Shown: positions 22,620 to 35,141 of the stretch, piece after piece
Layout: each line of letters begins with the position of its first letter
Numbering within the stretch: position 1 is the stretch's first letter
NCBI GenBank assembly: GCA_949152475.1
Contig: OX424569.1
Location: forward strand, 29,309,950-29,373,949
Source of the DNA: Terebella lapidaria
Taxonomy: Eukaryota > Annelida > Polychaeta > Terebellida > Terebellidae
Length of the DNA: 64,000 nucleotides
Reading direction: 5' to 3'
Notes under the pieces: model-generated
What the model saw: the letters and a program-made list of their open reading frames with translations, nothing else
Told to the model about the DNA's origin: nothing
The model's database searches: none
Program-made: the position numbers and the translations under genes

Positions 22620-25155
22620 TGTGATGCTCGGTACCAGACGTCGAGGGATATCTTATATAATAAAACTTAGTATCTGTTTGTCTGTGATATCAGCATGATT
22701 TCAACTAAAAATATTTGTCTAGATTTGAGTGATTTTGACAAACTTCTTCATTGGATTCAGTTTTAAAATATGAATTTCTCTGTAGTATGTACCCATGTAA
22801 CTATGTGTTTATAAATACATTCGTCGATCATCTATTGTAAAAATGTCCAGTCCTGAGGCAGTGTTTGTAGACATTTCTTGACATATTGATTTTCCAAATG
22901 CTGGTGGGGCCAATATGATTTTTGCTTTCATTAATTTAATGACTGACGGAGAAAGGACAAGTAATAGACTGGTCTGTATAAATGATCAATTAAAAGTATT
23001 ACAGTGTGTACATGTATGTAGAACACTCTAATTTGTTTACGCATGGCAAGTATTTCACCATTATAACAATTACATATATAAATTTTATAATTATGAGTGA
23101 CGTGATCGTTGTATTTTTTACTATCAAATGACATGTTGAGAGTTGTAACAGTAATACGAAGTGATGTGGCAATCTGAAAGTCTGATGTGCCATTATTTAT
23201 TGCACTGAAACCTAATTGTTATTACATGCATAACTCTCCATGTGCGTGGTTGATGCATGACCCATATCATTTTTCAAATGTTGCCTCGGATTGTCCTATA
23301 AAATTGCCCACAGATTTTGTTTAGATAATCATCCAATTTTCCATGGGATTACTTGCAGCATGGTGGAACCATAACGTGTTATTGCCACAAATGCTATTGA
23401 CTAACCTCTATTTGTTCCTCCTCCTGTGCATTGAGGTCCTGCTATGTCATGATCCTTGGGCTTTTTGCCAATCAAATAGTACTCTCATGGGTCACGAACA
23501 CATAGATGGAGCCCATTTTTACCACCCATTCATTATCTAATGCTACGCACTTTTCAGCACTATTTACTGCACCTTTAAAAAGCATTTGTACTCCTTGTCA
23601 CTCGAGTCCATGAATATCATGAATTTTGGAAAGTTGGAATTGTTCATATAACCCTGATGATTTGTAGGAGAAGTTTCATGATGAGAAACTGTGCTGATTG
23701 TGATATTTCCCGCTCACAATAATCCAACACACACTTGACTGGTCGAAAGATGAATGATGATTTTATGAATGGAAAGAAATCACATCTTTGTTGTCAAGCT
23801 ATCATCTTCCCATTGTGATAAATAACAAATTTCTTGTGGACAGCTGCACACCCCATAAAATTCATATCACAAAATTTGGTTACGTTTGACAGAATACTAC
23901 CTTTGTTTGTGAAGTATAACAATGCATACAAATAATTACAGTGCTATGACCGATAAAATATCCAAATGTGTATCAGTGTTAATGCCTTTCATTTTATACC
24001 ATCAATTTGCTTGGGATTCTGACAATGAGAATGTACAATAGTATGAGCATGTACCGCAGGCAATCAATGTTACTACAGTTAATAGTAAGTAAATCGCACG
24101 GCCATCGTTTTGTTACTGTTTTTCATGAAACAGTCAAAGTTTTGGTTGAGGAAATAATTAGCACATAATGAATCATTGATACAGTGTTTGTTTCATCAGT
24201 GTGTGGCGTCAGCTTCCTCAGATATAACATTTTTAGACTGATATGTTTCACATAAAACAGTCCGAAATTTGCCCTCACTGCTGCCTCTACAGTACATCAA
24301 CACAGTTTCTTTGTGGTGATTTTTATAGCCTCAGATGTATGTAGCATTTTTGGTATTCGAAAACTTTCAATTATCTTGAATGAATCGAGTACGTTTATGT
24401 GCATTGCACGCCATGGTACCAAGGCTGAAGCTACCTCGAGTTGTGTTGTGAAAATATGTCAGATCCACTGATCTCCTGTGGTGGGCACAACATAGGAATG
24501 AGCGTTGTGATAGCCGACCAGTGTGTGAATGATAAAGGACTTCCTTTTGCCATCAATGGACTGCTAAACACGGCGAATAATTAGCTCATTGGTTCTGAAG
24601 ACGTTGAGCGATTAAGCATCTATTGCAGTAGTATCTTCGAGTCATGAGCATTGTGTGTTTTGGAGTATACAACACTTAATGGACCGATGTCGGATTGTCA
24701 TTGCTTTAACGTGAGTGCATATTTTAATTATTTTTGGCAGTTTTGGCGATATTAACCAATAATATGACTTACAAAGTTAAATATTTTTATCATTTTTGTC
24801 AGATGGCAATGAAAATATACCGATTCATGAGCAGATGCAATGTATCTTGCAAATCGAATAATTAAAGCCAATTGTAGCCTAAATTGTTATATGTGACTTC
24901 AACAAAATTCTTCAAAACTTTCTAATCAAGCCACCACAACCAAAACTTTCTCCTGACACCGTGTCATTTTTCAACGTTCAGTAGCATCACCCAATAATAA
25001 GACATGAGTAGTCAATGAGCATGTCCCAGGTCCGCATTGATACCAGCGTTTCTTTTTCAATCAAAGCAGAGAATCACCAGAGTATTAGTCATACATTTAT
25101 CGTCGTGTGAAAGGACGCGGGATCCCGCAAACGTTTCAAGTCCTCCTTGTCCCTA
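22620..25155. other. Gene-less left flank of pogo element in unit A
   Basis: This matches 48,900-51,453 closely. It holds decayed versions of the FDEWEE relic (about 23,690-23,900), the minus-strand cysteine-rich relic (24,080-24,300) and the landmark block (24,480-24,620, with an in-frame stop). No intact gene is seen. The target TA of the pogo insertion is at 25,154-25,155. Confidence 0.5.
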
Positions 25156-25405
25156 GAGTAAAGTCGAGTATTACCGAACGTTTTCATTTACACCGCCCGT
25201 AGAAAGAAGATGGCCACTAGCATACACGTTTGTGAAGTTCATGTTATTACCCCTATAGGGAGAGTTCCAATTTAAGAGCACTTTGGTATTTTAGTGCTGA
25301 TACCTGGTGAGTGAGAGAGTAACTAGTACATCTTTCTGCAGATATAGGTATTACCGAACATTGGAGGCTTAAACCGAACACGAGGTTAGGGTAATACCGA
25401 ACATA
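25156..25405. repeat. Left inverted repeat and subterminal TACCGAAC cluster
   Basis: TACCGAAC or ACCGAAC occurs at 25,172-25,179 (within the terminal repeat), near 25,352, near 25,373 and near 25,396, with a GTATTACC or GTAATACC context at three of them. The right end has the inverted equivalents. Such clusters are typical of transposase binding sites. That role is inferred. Confidence 0.7.
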
Positions 25406-26451
25406 CCAATATACATATTTGTAAGAATACTATAGATGATGTAATTATATAATTTTCCTTGCTAATTGTTTTGTATGTATTTTAGAGTCTACAAAGACCT
25501 ATATTATACAGTGGTTGGACTATACTGAAGTATGATTAGCCCTAGAAGTTATCAATCACATTACGATACATATATTTTCTGTTTTGTTTTTGGATGCAGG
25601 GATGTAGGCCTACGCAACATGTTACAGTAGTTAGTATGTGGAACCAATTCAATAAGTATTTGATTGTGGATAATAAATGTATGTATTAATTTGCGTATTA
25701 TCAGTAGTTCATGAATCGTTCATGTAGGGGATGAATCGTAACTGTTGTGAGACCACCAATTGAAACGTACTGGGCCACAAGCTTCTTGGGACGTCAACCT
25801 TTAGTTCATCATTCAGGTTCCGGTGCTTCTAAACCGTACCGTTGATCAAGTGTTGTACCAATCCTACTAGATTGCTGAAAGCTTGCAACATTGGGGAAAT
25901 ATCCCGGTCGTTTCTCTGGTAACATAAAGTTATAACTAGTGTATATGTACACTAGTTAGTACTTGGTATTTATATTTCATACAAATCGGGGGACTATGTC
26001 AAGTGCTGCATATATTTTTTGGTGTAGTGCTTTTTCCAGTAGCATACTTGGTAAATATGTTATTTGTATTGGCATATGTACTACATGTTCATGTTAATGA
26101 TGGATGTTCTTCTCGTATTAAACATTTAGGATGCACTGTTCTTGTGTTTTTATATTGCTGAATAAAACTGATCATTTCCAGCCTGCCCATGTGTGCATCT
26201 TCGTCATCACTATGTGGCAGTCGTGAACTTGAAAAAATTTATTGCTACCAATCTCCAATCTTATGGAAATTACTCTGAAGTAACACATGAACGCAACACT
26301 GTCTTTTTTCATGTCACACCACAAATGACAGCGATCTATAGCATCAACTTATATACAATTGATTAAGCCGTGTTGTGGTCCCTGTTTAGAATGATAACAT
26401 CAAAAACATCAGAAACAAGTTACTTGTGAACTCAGTAATAATTGGCACAAG

Positions 26452-28367
26452 TTACAAGCAGGCACTGCAGATGAAAGTATCACCGGAGGCAATCACCTCC
26501 ACCATGGTGTCATACAAGAAGGAGGGAACACACACCTGGTGAAACCAGCTTTCACACTCGTTGCACTGTACCCACAGAATTGGAGCATCATCAGACTGGC
26601 TACCACATGGAAGATCGATTTTCCGGCATGAAGCGCAATCCTTGAAACTTACTTTCTTCTTCTTCGCATTCTTTTCCATTTTCTTTTCGGATGCTTCTAG
26701 TGCCTTTGCTTTTCTTTTTTCTTCTCTTTCCAAGCGTCTCTGTGTTTTTTCTTCTTCTTCTCTTTGTTTCGTTTCCGCCTGTTCCTTCTTCATCGCAATT
26801 ATCTCGTTGGAAGTAAGAATGCGATGATGGGTGACTTTCTTTGTTCTTTTCTGCTGTTTGTCTGGATTGGCAGGCGATCCTCCGATGCTAAATATTTGGT
26901 CGATCGCTTCAGGTACTGTCATTTCTACTGCAGGTACTGTGCCAGCTTCTGGTGCAGACTCGGTTATTGTAACTGATTGCTCTGACGATGTCATTGCTGA
27001 TTGTACATGTACTTCCGCTTGCACATGGAGCACATGAGCCTCGGCCTCCGGATTTCTCCTTGTTGATGGCAGTTCCGTGGCAGTGTCATTGTCTGATGAT
27101 CCATCCCCATCTGTTGTCGCGGTGGGAGTGTTGGTTGGTAGTTGGTTGTTGGTTGGGATTTCTACACTTGTTGCTGTTGAAGGCAAGTACGCCTGTGCTG
27201 GTATGGCTTCAGGGCTGTACGGATGAATACCGCAGGCTCTGAAACCTGCTTTGATATTTTGTTCCGAGACAGCCTTGTTGTACGCATCTCGGAACAGACC
27301 CGGCCAGTGCCATTTGTTGACTACAGCGCTGGCACATGTGGCCATAAACTCAGAGCAACCACGGTTGTAGGCTTTCTCAAGAGGCCCGAAAACCGTCTTG
27401 TCCAAAGGATTGAGCCAGTGCGTGGAATGTGGAGGCAACGCTACAAGAATTATGTCTTCCTGTTTCGCTTTCTCAATCAGGCCCAGGCTTTCATGAGAGC
27501 TGTGACCATCCATGATCAGGAGCTGAGGACGTTCAGGCCCGATGGACTTCAGGAAGTGTTCCTCAAACCAGCTCTGGCCCAGGAGGTCTATCATATAGCC
27601 CCTCTCCTGATATGTCCATGCAGCATTCTGTGGACCGTCTGCGATATTATACGCGTGTAATGATTTCTCTGTTTTGCCTTTTACGATGAACATGGGGGGA
27701 TGTCCCTACCATTGGCATTGATTGCCGCCAGGACTGACACTGTCTCGCGACAGTTGCCAATCCTGGACGGTACGTTTCGCTGGCCTTTGGTAGCCAGCAC
27801 CTTCGATGGCTTATGCGTCAAATTGACGCTTTTTTCGTCCATATCCATATATCCATGAACTGTGGTTTTCCTGTTAGCCCGTTTTCTTCCAGGATTGTCT
27901 TCAGATACTTGAAGTAGTTTTCCACCACCTCGTGGTTGAGGATTCTCGCTCTGACTGTGGTTAGGGGCACGGGCTGCAGCATGCTGATTTCGGGATTCCT
28001 CTTCAAGAACCCCGCGAGCCAATCTTTCCCAGGAGTCAGTGACCATGGCGTTTTCAGGTTCAGGGATCGAGCTAGTCTCCCCGCTTTCATGCACAGCTGT
28101 GCCCGAGTGAATCCGAAGCCCATACCGGCACTCTCCTGGACTTTGGATAAGATATCTTTCTCAATTTCAGGGGAAAAGACAGTGTCTCGCCCAGATGTTT
28201 TGCCTCTTACTGTCTTGCCGGATACTCTATCATGGAGAGTCGCCAGTGGAACGCCAAACGCTCTGGAAGCTGCTCGCAGGCTCATGCCTTGTCTAACAGA
28301 ATTCTCTGCGTCATCGAGCTGCCCAGGACGATATTGCTTGCGTATACCGCGTGACGTTCTTGGCACA
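26452..28367 (-). pseudogene. Pogo-like transposase, copy 1, frameshifted
   Basis: By comparison with the copy at 52,750 the full protein would be about 636 residues. Domain order is an N-terminal pipsqueak-type helix-turn-helix (about residues 10-50), a CENP-B-like DNA-binding region (80-135), a DDE_1 catalytic domain, a Lys/Glu-rich coiled coil (about 500-575) and a C-terminal PHD-type zinc finger (about 576-636). The catalytic aspartates are in NMDEKS, IMDGHSSH and NPLDKTVFGPL. This copy has a 5-bp length difference at 27,841-27,860 and one G too few in the run at 27,694-27,699, so the protein is split into three frames. No ATG precedes the helix-turn-helix in frame, because TAG lies directly upstream, so a 5' exon is needed. 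The HIRAN gene lies upstream on the same strand. Confidence 0.85.
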
Positions 28368-29500
28368 CTCTAGCTGTAACAATAAGATTGAACTGAACCA
28401 GTGATTTTTTTTTTTGGACCTGACAACTCAACATGGTTGGCATAAGGTTTGCAACCTCGTATTGCTTAGGTCACCCCGTAAAAAAGAACCCCAAACCAAA
28501 AAAAAAGTGGTGAATGATAACCAGTCTTGTAAGATCGTGTGCTTCTATATCGTCATGTATATACTAAGTTAGCAGTCCGAAGACGAACTACTATATGAGG
28601 CGTTACGAAATGTAGTAGAGGCATACGTCTCATGTTATAGCGGTCCAGAGTTGGAGTCCCACATGAGGCAAAAAATGTGTAATAAAAAGTGAGGGATCAC
28701 GTAGCCTGTCGACATACAAAATCAATGAGCTTCAATTCTTTTATTATGGGAAAATTCGCGAATTGGCTAGTAACTATTATACAGTCCGGTTATACATCAC
28801 TATATACAGGGTACAGTGAAGTGAATGGATCAAAATTGACCAATCAGAAGCTGTTTCCCTGGCAAGGGCCATACAAAGAAAAATACGCGTGCACATGCAC
28901 ATGTGAAGTAATCTTTTTTCGAAGTGGTTTAATGGCTTTCTAAAGCTAGTATATGATACTATGAAGCAGTAAATTTTCAGGGTTGTGTCTCTTGTTGTTT
29001 TTGATTAATGATGTCTGGAAATCAGAGCTTCTAACACCGTTGCATGTGAAGAAAAGACACTGTTTTAGGGGTACCCTCGCTAATTCTCCTCTAGCGAAAA
29101 ATCGGATCTGTCACCATGTATCATGATAGCCATTTTGAGCTACCATATATAAATATATATAGGGAAAACACAATGGTTAATTCAGAATGTTTTTTTGTAA
29201 ACTTGTGATATTTGGCACCAAACACAACCGAATCAGGATTGCAGTGAATGGCTATTTATATACTTGTATCTGCCCTACAGCAATATGGCATCTCGTCATA
29301 ACGCTAAAAATATAGTAATGTCCTATTTACACAAACTGTCTTTCAGTTTTATTCAAAAATCGCAGACAATATGGAAAATAATATTTAGGAATAACGCAAC
29401 ACTATCCTTGCAATGTTTTTTTCAGTTATGACACGGAACAATATGTAACTGAACTTCAAAATGAACTAAATTACATGCGTGCTACCTTGTAGTCATTTTG

Positions 29501-29875
29501 TCAACGCTTAATTTCTACAGACATAACTCCAGATGGAATTATGGTTAATATTTCGTTGGATTTTTCTGGGCTTGCTTTGAATGCAATAACACACTTCTGT
29601 TGTGGGCCTGTACGCCGATTCCAGACTTCTTGGCTGGCTTTTGCATTCAGATATACAGGGGACGACGGTATCCCCCGCCGGAAAATCTTGTGCAGGCGCC
29701 GGGCATCTTCCCTCCTGATGTACGCAAGCACCCGTCCCGATTCGTCAGTCACTGCCAGTGCATTTGGGTTGTTTGGCTCATGTTTGACCAGGTATGGGGT
29801 GTCCTGAGCCAACTCCCGAGGGCCGTGGTGGTGCATACCGACTGCCCAAACGTTTCGAATGTAGACTTTGTCCAT
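29501..29875 (-). CDS. HIRAN-domain protein carried by pogo element, copy 1
   Basis: An intact 124-codon frame starts at ATG 29,873-29,875. Residues about 9-66 fit a HIRAN domain: hydrophobic strand VWAVGMHHHG, then LVKHEPNNPNALAV (E33-P34-N35-N36-P37-N38-A39), G47 and a closing AYIRRED helix start. HIRAN domains in HLTF/Rad5-type proteins bind the 3' end of single-stranded DNA. Here there is no helicase, so the protein would act alone or with the transposase. Residues 67-124 match no domain I know. Copy 1 differs from copies 2 and 3 at two residues (N77 and Q82). The sequence GCAG at 29,884-29,887 (complement) could be a splice acceptor, so an upstream exon is possible. The frame is open in all three copies while the transposases are broken. 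Confidence 0.7.
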   Translation of the reverse strand: MDKVYIRNVWAVGMHHHGPRELAQDTPYLVKHEPNNPNALAVTDESGRVLAYIRREDARRLHKIFRRGIPSSPVYLNAKASQEVWNRRTGPQQKCVIAFKASPEKSNEILTIIPSGVMSVEIKR

Positions 29876-31388
29876 ATCACGATCTGCATATGATGTTAAT
29901 TTCGTTTTAAAAATTATTGAATGTTCTGGGGGTAGATAATACCTATTTCTATTTCATACTGCCCAATAAATATATAATGTTCTAAAAGCTATGTAATAAC
30001 TTATTTCTAAATCATACTGCCAAATATTGATTCTTATTAATAGTCTTGCGTTATTAACCAATAACTTTTGTTGAAGTATATAATATTTTGTATCAAATAT
30101 AGACACACATACTCATATACTAGCAACCCTTCCGCAAACCATATGCCAAACCATACATGCAAAAAGTCTTTTCGTTCTCGGTCAAAGCCCGGAGTAATTT
30201 TGTGCAATTTAAGAGCACTTTGGTATTTTAGTGCTGATACCTGGTGAGTGAGAGAGTAACTAGTACATCTTTCTGCAGATATAGGTATTACCGAACATTG
30301 GAGGCTTAAACCGAACACGAGGTTAGGGTAATACCGAACATACCAATATACATATTTGTAAGAATACTATAGATGATGTAATTATATAATTTTCCTTGCT
30401 AATTGTTTTGTATGTATTTTAGAGTCTACAAAGACCTATATTATACAGTGGTTGGACTATACTGAAGTATGATTAGCCCTAGAAGTTATCAATCACATTA
30501 CGATACATATATTTTCTGTTTTGTTTTTGGATGCAGGGATGTAGGCCTACGCAACATGTTACAGTAGTTAGTATGTGGAACCAATTCAATAAGTATTTGA
30601 TTGTGGATAATAAATGTATGTATTAATTTGCGTATTATCAGTAGTTCATGAATCGTTCATGTAGGGGATGAATCGTAACTGTTGTGAGACCACCAATTGA
30701 AACGTACTGGGCCACAAGCTTCTTGGGACGTCAACCTTTAGTTCATCATTCAGGTTCCGGTGCTTCTAAACCGTACCGTTGATCAAGTGTTGTACCAATC
30801 CTACTAGATTGCTGAAAGCTTGCAACATTGGGGAAATATCCCGGTCGTTTCTCTGGTAACATAAAGTTATAACTAGTGTATATGTACACTAGTTAGTACT
30901 TGGTATTTATATTTCATACAAATCGGGGGACTATGTCAAGTGCTGCATATATTTTTTGGTGTAGTGCTTTTTCCAGTAGCATACTTGGTAAATATGTTAT
31001 TTGTATTGGCATATGTACTACATGTTCATGTTAATGATGGATGTTCTTCTCGTATTAAACATTTAGGATGCACTGTTCTTGTGTTTTTATATTGCTGAAT
31101 AAAACTGATCATTTCCAGCCTGCCCATGTGTGCATCTTCGTCATCACTATGTGGCAGTCGTGAACTTGAAAAAATTTATTGCTACCAATCTCCAATCTTA
31201 TGGAAATTACTCTGAAGTAACACATGAACGCAACACTGTCTTTTTTCATGTCACACCACAAATGACAGCGATCTATAGCATCAACTTATATACAATTGAT
31301 TAAGCCGTGTTGTGGTCCCTGTTTAGAATGATAACATCAAAAACATCAGAAACAAGTTACTTGTGAACTCAGTAATAATTGGCACAAG

Positions 31389-33304
31389 TTACAAGCAGGC
31401 ACTGCAGATGAAAGTATCACCGGAGGCAATCACCTCCACCATGGTGTCATACAAGAAGGAGGGAACACACACCTGGTGAAACCAGCTTTCACACTCGTTG
31501 CACTGTACCCACAGAATTGGAGCATCATCAGACTGGCTACCACATGGAAGATCGATTTTCCGGCATGAAGCGCAATCCTTGAAACTTACTTTCTTCTTCT
31601 TCGCATTCTTTTCCATTTTCTTTTCGGATGCTTCTAGTGCCTTTGCTTTTCTTTTTTCTTCTCTTTCCAAGCGTCTCTGTGTTTTTTCTTCTTCTTCTCT
31701 TTGTTTCGTTTCCGCCTGTTCCTTCTTCATCGCAATTATCTCGTTGGAAGTAAGAATGCGATGATGGGTGACTTTCTTTGTTCTTTTCTGCTGTTTGTCT
31801 GGATTGGCAGGCGATCCTCCGATGCTAAATATTTGGTCGATCGCTTCAGGTACTGTCATTTCTACTGCAGGTACTGTGCCAGCTTCTGGTGCAGACTCGG
31901 TTATTGTAACTGATTGCTCTGACGATGTCATTGCTGATTGTACATGTACTTCCGCTTGCACATGGAGCACATGAGCCTCGGCCTCCGGATTTCTCCTTGT
32001 TGATGGCAGTTCCGTGGCAGTGTCATTGTCTGATGATCCATCCCCATCTGTTGTCGCGGTGGGAGTGTTGGTTGGTAGTTGGTTGTTGGTTGGGATTTCT
32101 ACACTTGTTGCTGTTGAAGGCAAGTACGCCTGTGCTGGTATGGCTTCAGGGCTGTACGGATGAATACCGCAGGCTCTGAAACCTGCTTTGATATTTTGTT
32201 CCGAGACAGCCTTGTTGTACGCATCTCGGAACAGACCCGGCCAGTGCCATTTGTTGACTACAGCGCTGGCACATGTGGCCATAAACTCAGAGCAACCACG
32301 GTTGTAGGCTTTCTCAAGAGGCCCGAAAACCGTCTTGTCCAAAGGATTGAGCCAGTGCGTGGAATGTGGAGGCAACGCTACAAGAATTATGTCTTCCTGT
32401 TTCGCTTTCTCAATCAGGCCCAGGCTTTCATGAGAGCTGTGACCATCCATGATCAGGAGCTGAGGACGTTCAGGCCCGATGGACTTCAGGAAGTGTTCCT
32501 CAAACCAGCTCTGGCCCAGGAGGTCTATCATATAGCCCCTCTCCTGATATGTCCATGCAGCATTCTGTGGACCGTCTGCGATATTATACGCGTGTAATGA
32601 TTTCTCTGTTTTGCCTTTTACGATGAACATGGGGGGATGTCCCTACCATTGGCATTGATTGCCGCCAGGACTGACACTGTCTCGCGACAGTTGCCAATCC
32701 TGGACGGTACGTTTCGCTGGCCTTTGGTAGCCAGCACCTTCGATGGCTTATGCGTCAAATTGACGCTTTTTTCGTCCATATCCATATATCCATGAACTGT
32801 GGTTTTCCTGTTAGCCCGTTTTCTTCCAGGATTGTCTTCAGATACTTGAAGTAGTTTTCCACCACCTCGTGGTTGAGGATTCTCGCTCTGACTGTGGTTA
32901 GGGGCACGGGCTGCAGCATGCTGATTTCGGGATTCCTCTTCAAGAACCCCGCGAGCCAATCTTTCCCAGGAGTCAGTGACCATGGCGTTTTCAGGTTCAG
33001 GGATCGAGCTAGTCTCCCCGCTTTCATGCACAGCTGTGCCCGAGTGAATCCGAAGCCCATACCGGCACTCTCCTGGACTTTGGATAAGATATCTTTCTCA
33101 ATTTCAGGGGAAAAGACAGTGTCTCGCCCAGATGTTTTGCCTCTTACTGTCTTGCCGGATACTCTATCATGGAGAGTCGCCAGTGGAACGCCAAACGCTC
33201 TGGAAGCTGCTCGCAGGCTCATGCCTTGTCTAACAGAATTCTCTGCGTCATCGAGCTGCCCAGGACGATATTGCTTGCGTATACCGCGTGACGTTCTTGG
33301 CACA
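31389..33304 (-). pseudogene. Pogo-like transposase, copy 2, frameshifted
   Basis: It has the same architecture as copy 1 and both of its frameshifts (equivalents at about 32,778-32,797 and 32,631-32,636). The long C-terminal frame, from MFIVKGKTEK to the PHD finger, encodes the same 413 residues as copy 1. Sharing the same two lesions means that copies 1 and 2 arose from one already broken gene, or were homogenised afterwards. It cannot make a full transposase from one frame. Confidence 0.85.
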
Positions 33305-34437
33305 CTCTAGCTGTAACAATAAGATTGAACTGAACCAGTGATTTTTTTTTTTGGACCTGACAACTCAACATGGTTGGCATAAGGTTTGCAACCTCGTATT
33401 GCTTAGGTCACCCCGTAAAAAAGAACCCCAAACCAAAAAAAAAGTGGTGAATGATAACCAGTCTTGTAAGATCGTGTGCTTCTATATCGTCATGTATATA
33501 CTAAGTTAGCAGTCCGAAGACGAACTACTATATGAGGCGTTACGAAATGTAGTAGAGGCATACGTCTCATGTTATAGCGGTCCAGAGTTGGAGTCCCACA
33601 TGAGGCAAAAAATGTGTAATAAAAAGTGAGGGATCACGTAGCCTGTCGACATACAAAATCAATGAGCTTCAATTCTTTTATTATGGGAAAATTCGCGAAT
33701 TGGCTAGTAACTATTATACAGTCCGGTTATACATCACTATATACAGGGTACAGTGAAGTGAATGGATCAAAATTGACCAATCAGAAGCTGTTTCCCTGGC
33801 AAGGGCCATACAAAGAAAAATACGCGTGCACATGCACATGTGAAGTAATCTTTTTTCGAAGTGGTTTAATGGCTTTCTAAAGCTAGTATATGATACTATG
33901 AAGCAGTAAATTTTCAGGGTTGTGTCTCTTGTTGTTTTTGATTAATGATGTCTGGAAATCAGAGCTTCTAACACCGTTGCATGTGAAGAAAAGACACTGT
34001 TTTAGGGGTACCCTCGCTAATTCTCCTCTAGCGAAAAATCGGATCTGTCACCATGTATCATGATAGCCATTTTGAGCTACCATATATAAATATATATAGG
34101 GAAAACACAATGGTTAATTCAGAATGTTTTTTTGTAAACTTGTGATATTTGGCACCAAACACAACCGAATCAGGATTGCAGTGAATGGCTATTTATATAC
34201 TTGTATCTGCCCTACAGCAATATGGCATCTCGTCATAACGCTAAAAATATAGTAATGTCCTATTTACACAAACTGTCTTTCAGTTTTATTCAAAAATCGC
34301 AGACAATATGGAAAATAATATTTAGGAATAACGCAACACTATCCTTGCAATGTTTTTTTCAGTTATGACACGGAACAATATGTAACTGAACTTCAAAATG
34401 AACTAAATTACATGCGTGCTACCTTGTAGTCATTTTG

Positions 34438-34812
34438 TCAACGCTTAATTTCTACAGACATAACTCCAGATGGAATTATGGTTAATATTTCGTTGGATTT
34501 TTCTGGGCTTGCTTTGAATGCAATAACACACTTCTGTTGTGGGCCTGTACGCCGATTCCAGACTTCTGGGCTGGCTTTTGCTTTCAGATATACAGGGGAC
34601 GACGGTATCCCCCGCCGGAAAATCTTGTGCAGGCGCCGGGCATCTTCCCTCCTGATGTACGCAAGCACCCGTCCCGATTCGTCAGTCACTGCCAGTGCAT
34701 TTGGGTTGTTTGGCTCATGTTTGACCAGGTATGGGGTGTCCTGAGCCAACTCCCGAGGGCCGTGGTGGTGCATACCGACTGCCCAAACGTTTCGAATGTA
34801 GACTTTGTCCAT
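34438..34812 (-). CDS. HIRAN-domain protein carried by pogo element, copy 2
   Basis: The 124-codon frame is identical in translation to the copy at 55,792 and differs from copy 1 at two residues (K77 and P82 here). Domain evidence is as for the first copy: the E-P-N-N-P-N-A motif at residues 33-39 and the Y-I-R-R-E motif at 52-56. In the mature element it is the gene nearest the right end, with about 1.05 kb between its start and the right terminus. It is transcribed inward, ahead of the transposase on the same strand. Confidence 0.7.
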   Translation of the reverse strand: MDKVYIRNVWAVGMHHHGPRELAQDTPYLVKHEPNNPNALAVTDESGRVLAYIRREDARRLHKIFRRGIPSSPVYLKAKASPEVWNRRTGPQQKCVIAFKASPEKSNEILTIIPSGVMSVEIKR

Positions 34813-35141
34813 ATCACGATCTGCATATGATGTTAATTTCGTTTTAAAAATTATTGAATGTTCTGGGGGTAGATAATACCTATTTCTATTTCATACTGCC
34901 CAATAAATATATAATGTTCTAAAAGCTATGTAATAACTTATTTCTAAATCATACTGCCAAATATTGATTCTTATTAATAGTCTTGCGTTATTAACCAATA
35001 ACTTTTGTTGAAGTATATAATATTTTGTATCAAATATAGACACACATACTCATATACTAGCAACCCTTCCGCAAACCATATGCCAAACCATACATGCAAA
35101 AAGTCTTTTCGTTCTCGGTCAAAGCCCGGAGTAATTTTGTG

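Larger units (their letters stand above)
25268..30204. repeat. First copy of the 4,937-bp tandem unit
   Basis: Base x in this copy corresponds to x + 4,937 in the next. The junction reads GTAATTTTGTGC followed by AATTTAAGAGCAC, joining sequence equivalent to 35,141 with sequence equivalent to 25,268. Only one base of overlap is visible at the breakpoints, which points to end joining or template switching rather than homologous exchange. Confidence 0.9.
30205..35141. repeat. Second copy of the 4,937-bp tandem unit
   Basis: This is nearly identical to 25,268-30,204. Differences seen include two bases in the HIRAN gene, near 34,568 and 34,582. It carries its own internal TACCGAAC cluster at about 30,289-30,340, which now sits in the middle of the composite element. 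Confidence 0.9.

Noticed and set aside
26561..28373. Many open frames on the plus strand opposite the pogo transposase
   Set aside because: They are shadows of the minus-strand coding sequence. The minus frame has domains and catalytic residues, the plus frames have none.
28689..28943. 84-codon plus-strand frame between transposase and HIRAN gene, present in all three copies
   Set aside because: It is identical only because the copies are recent. It has no domain and runs against the two genes, probably in the intron or spacer.
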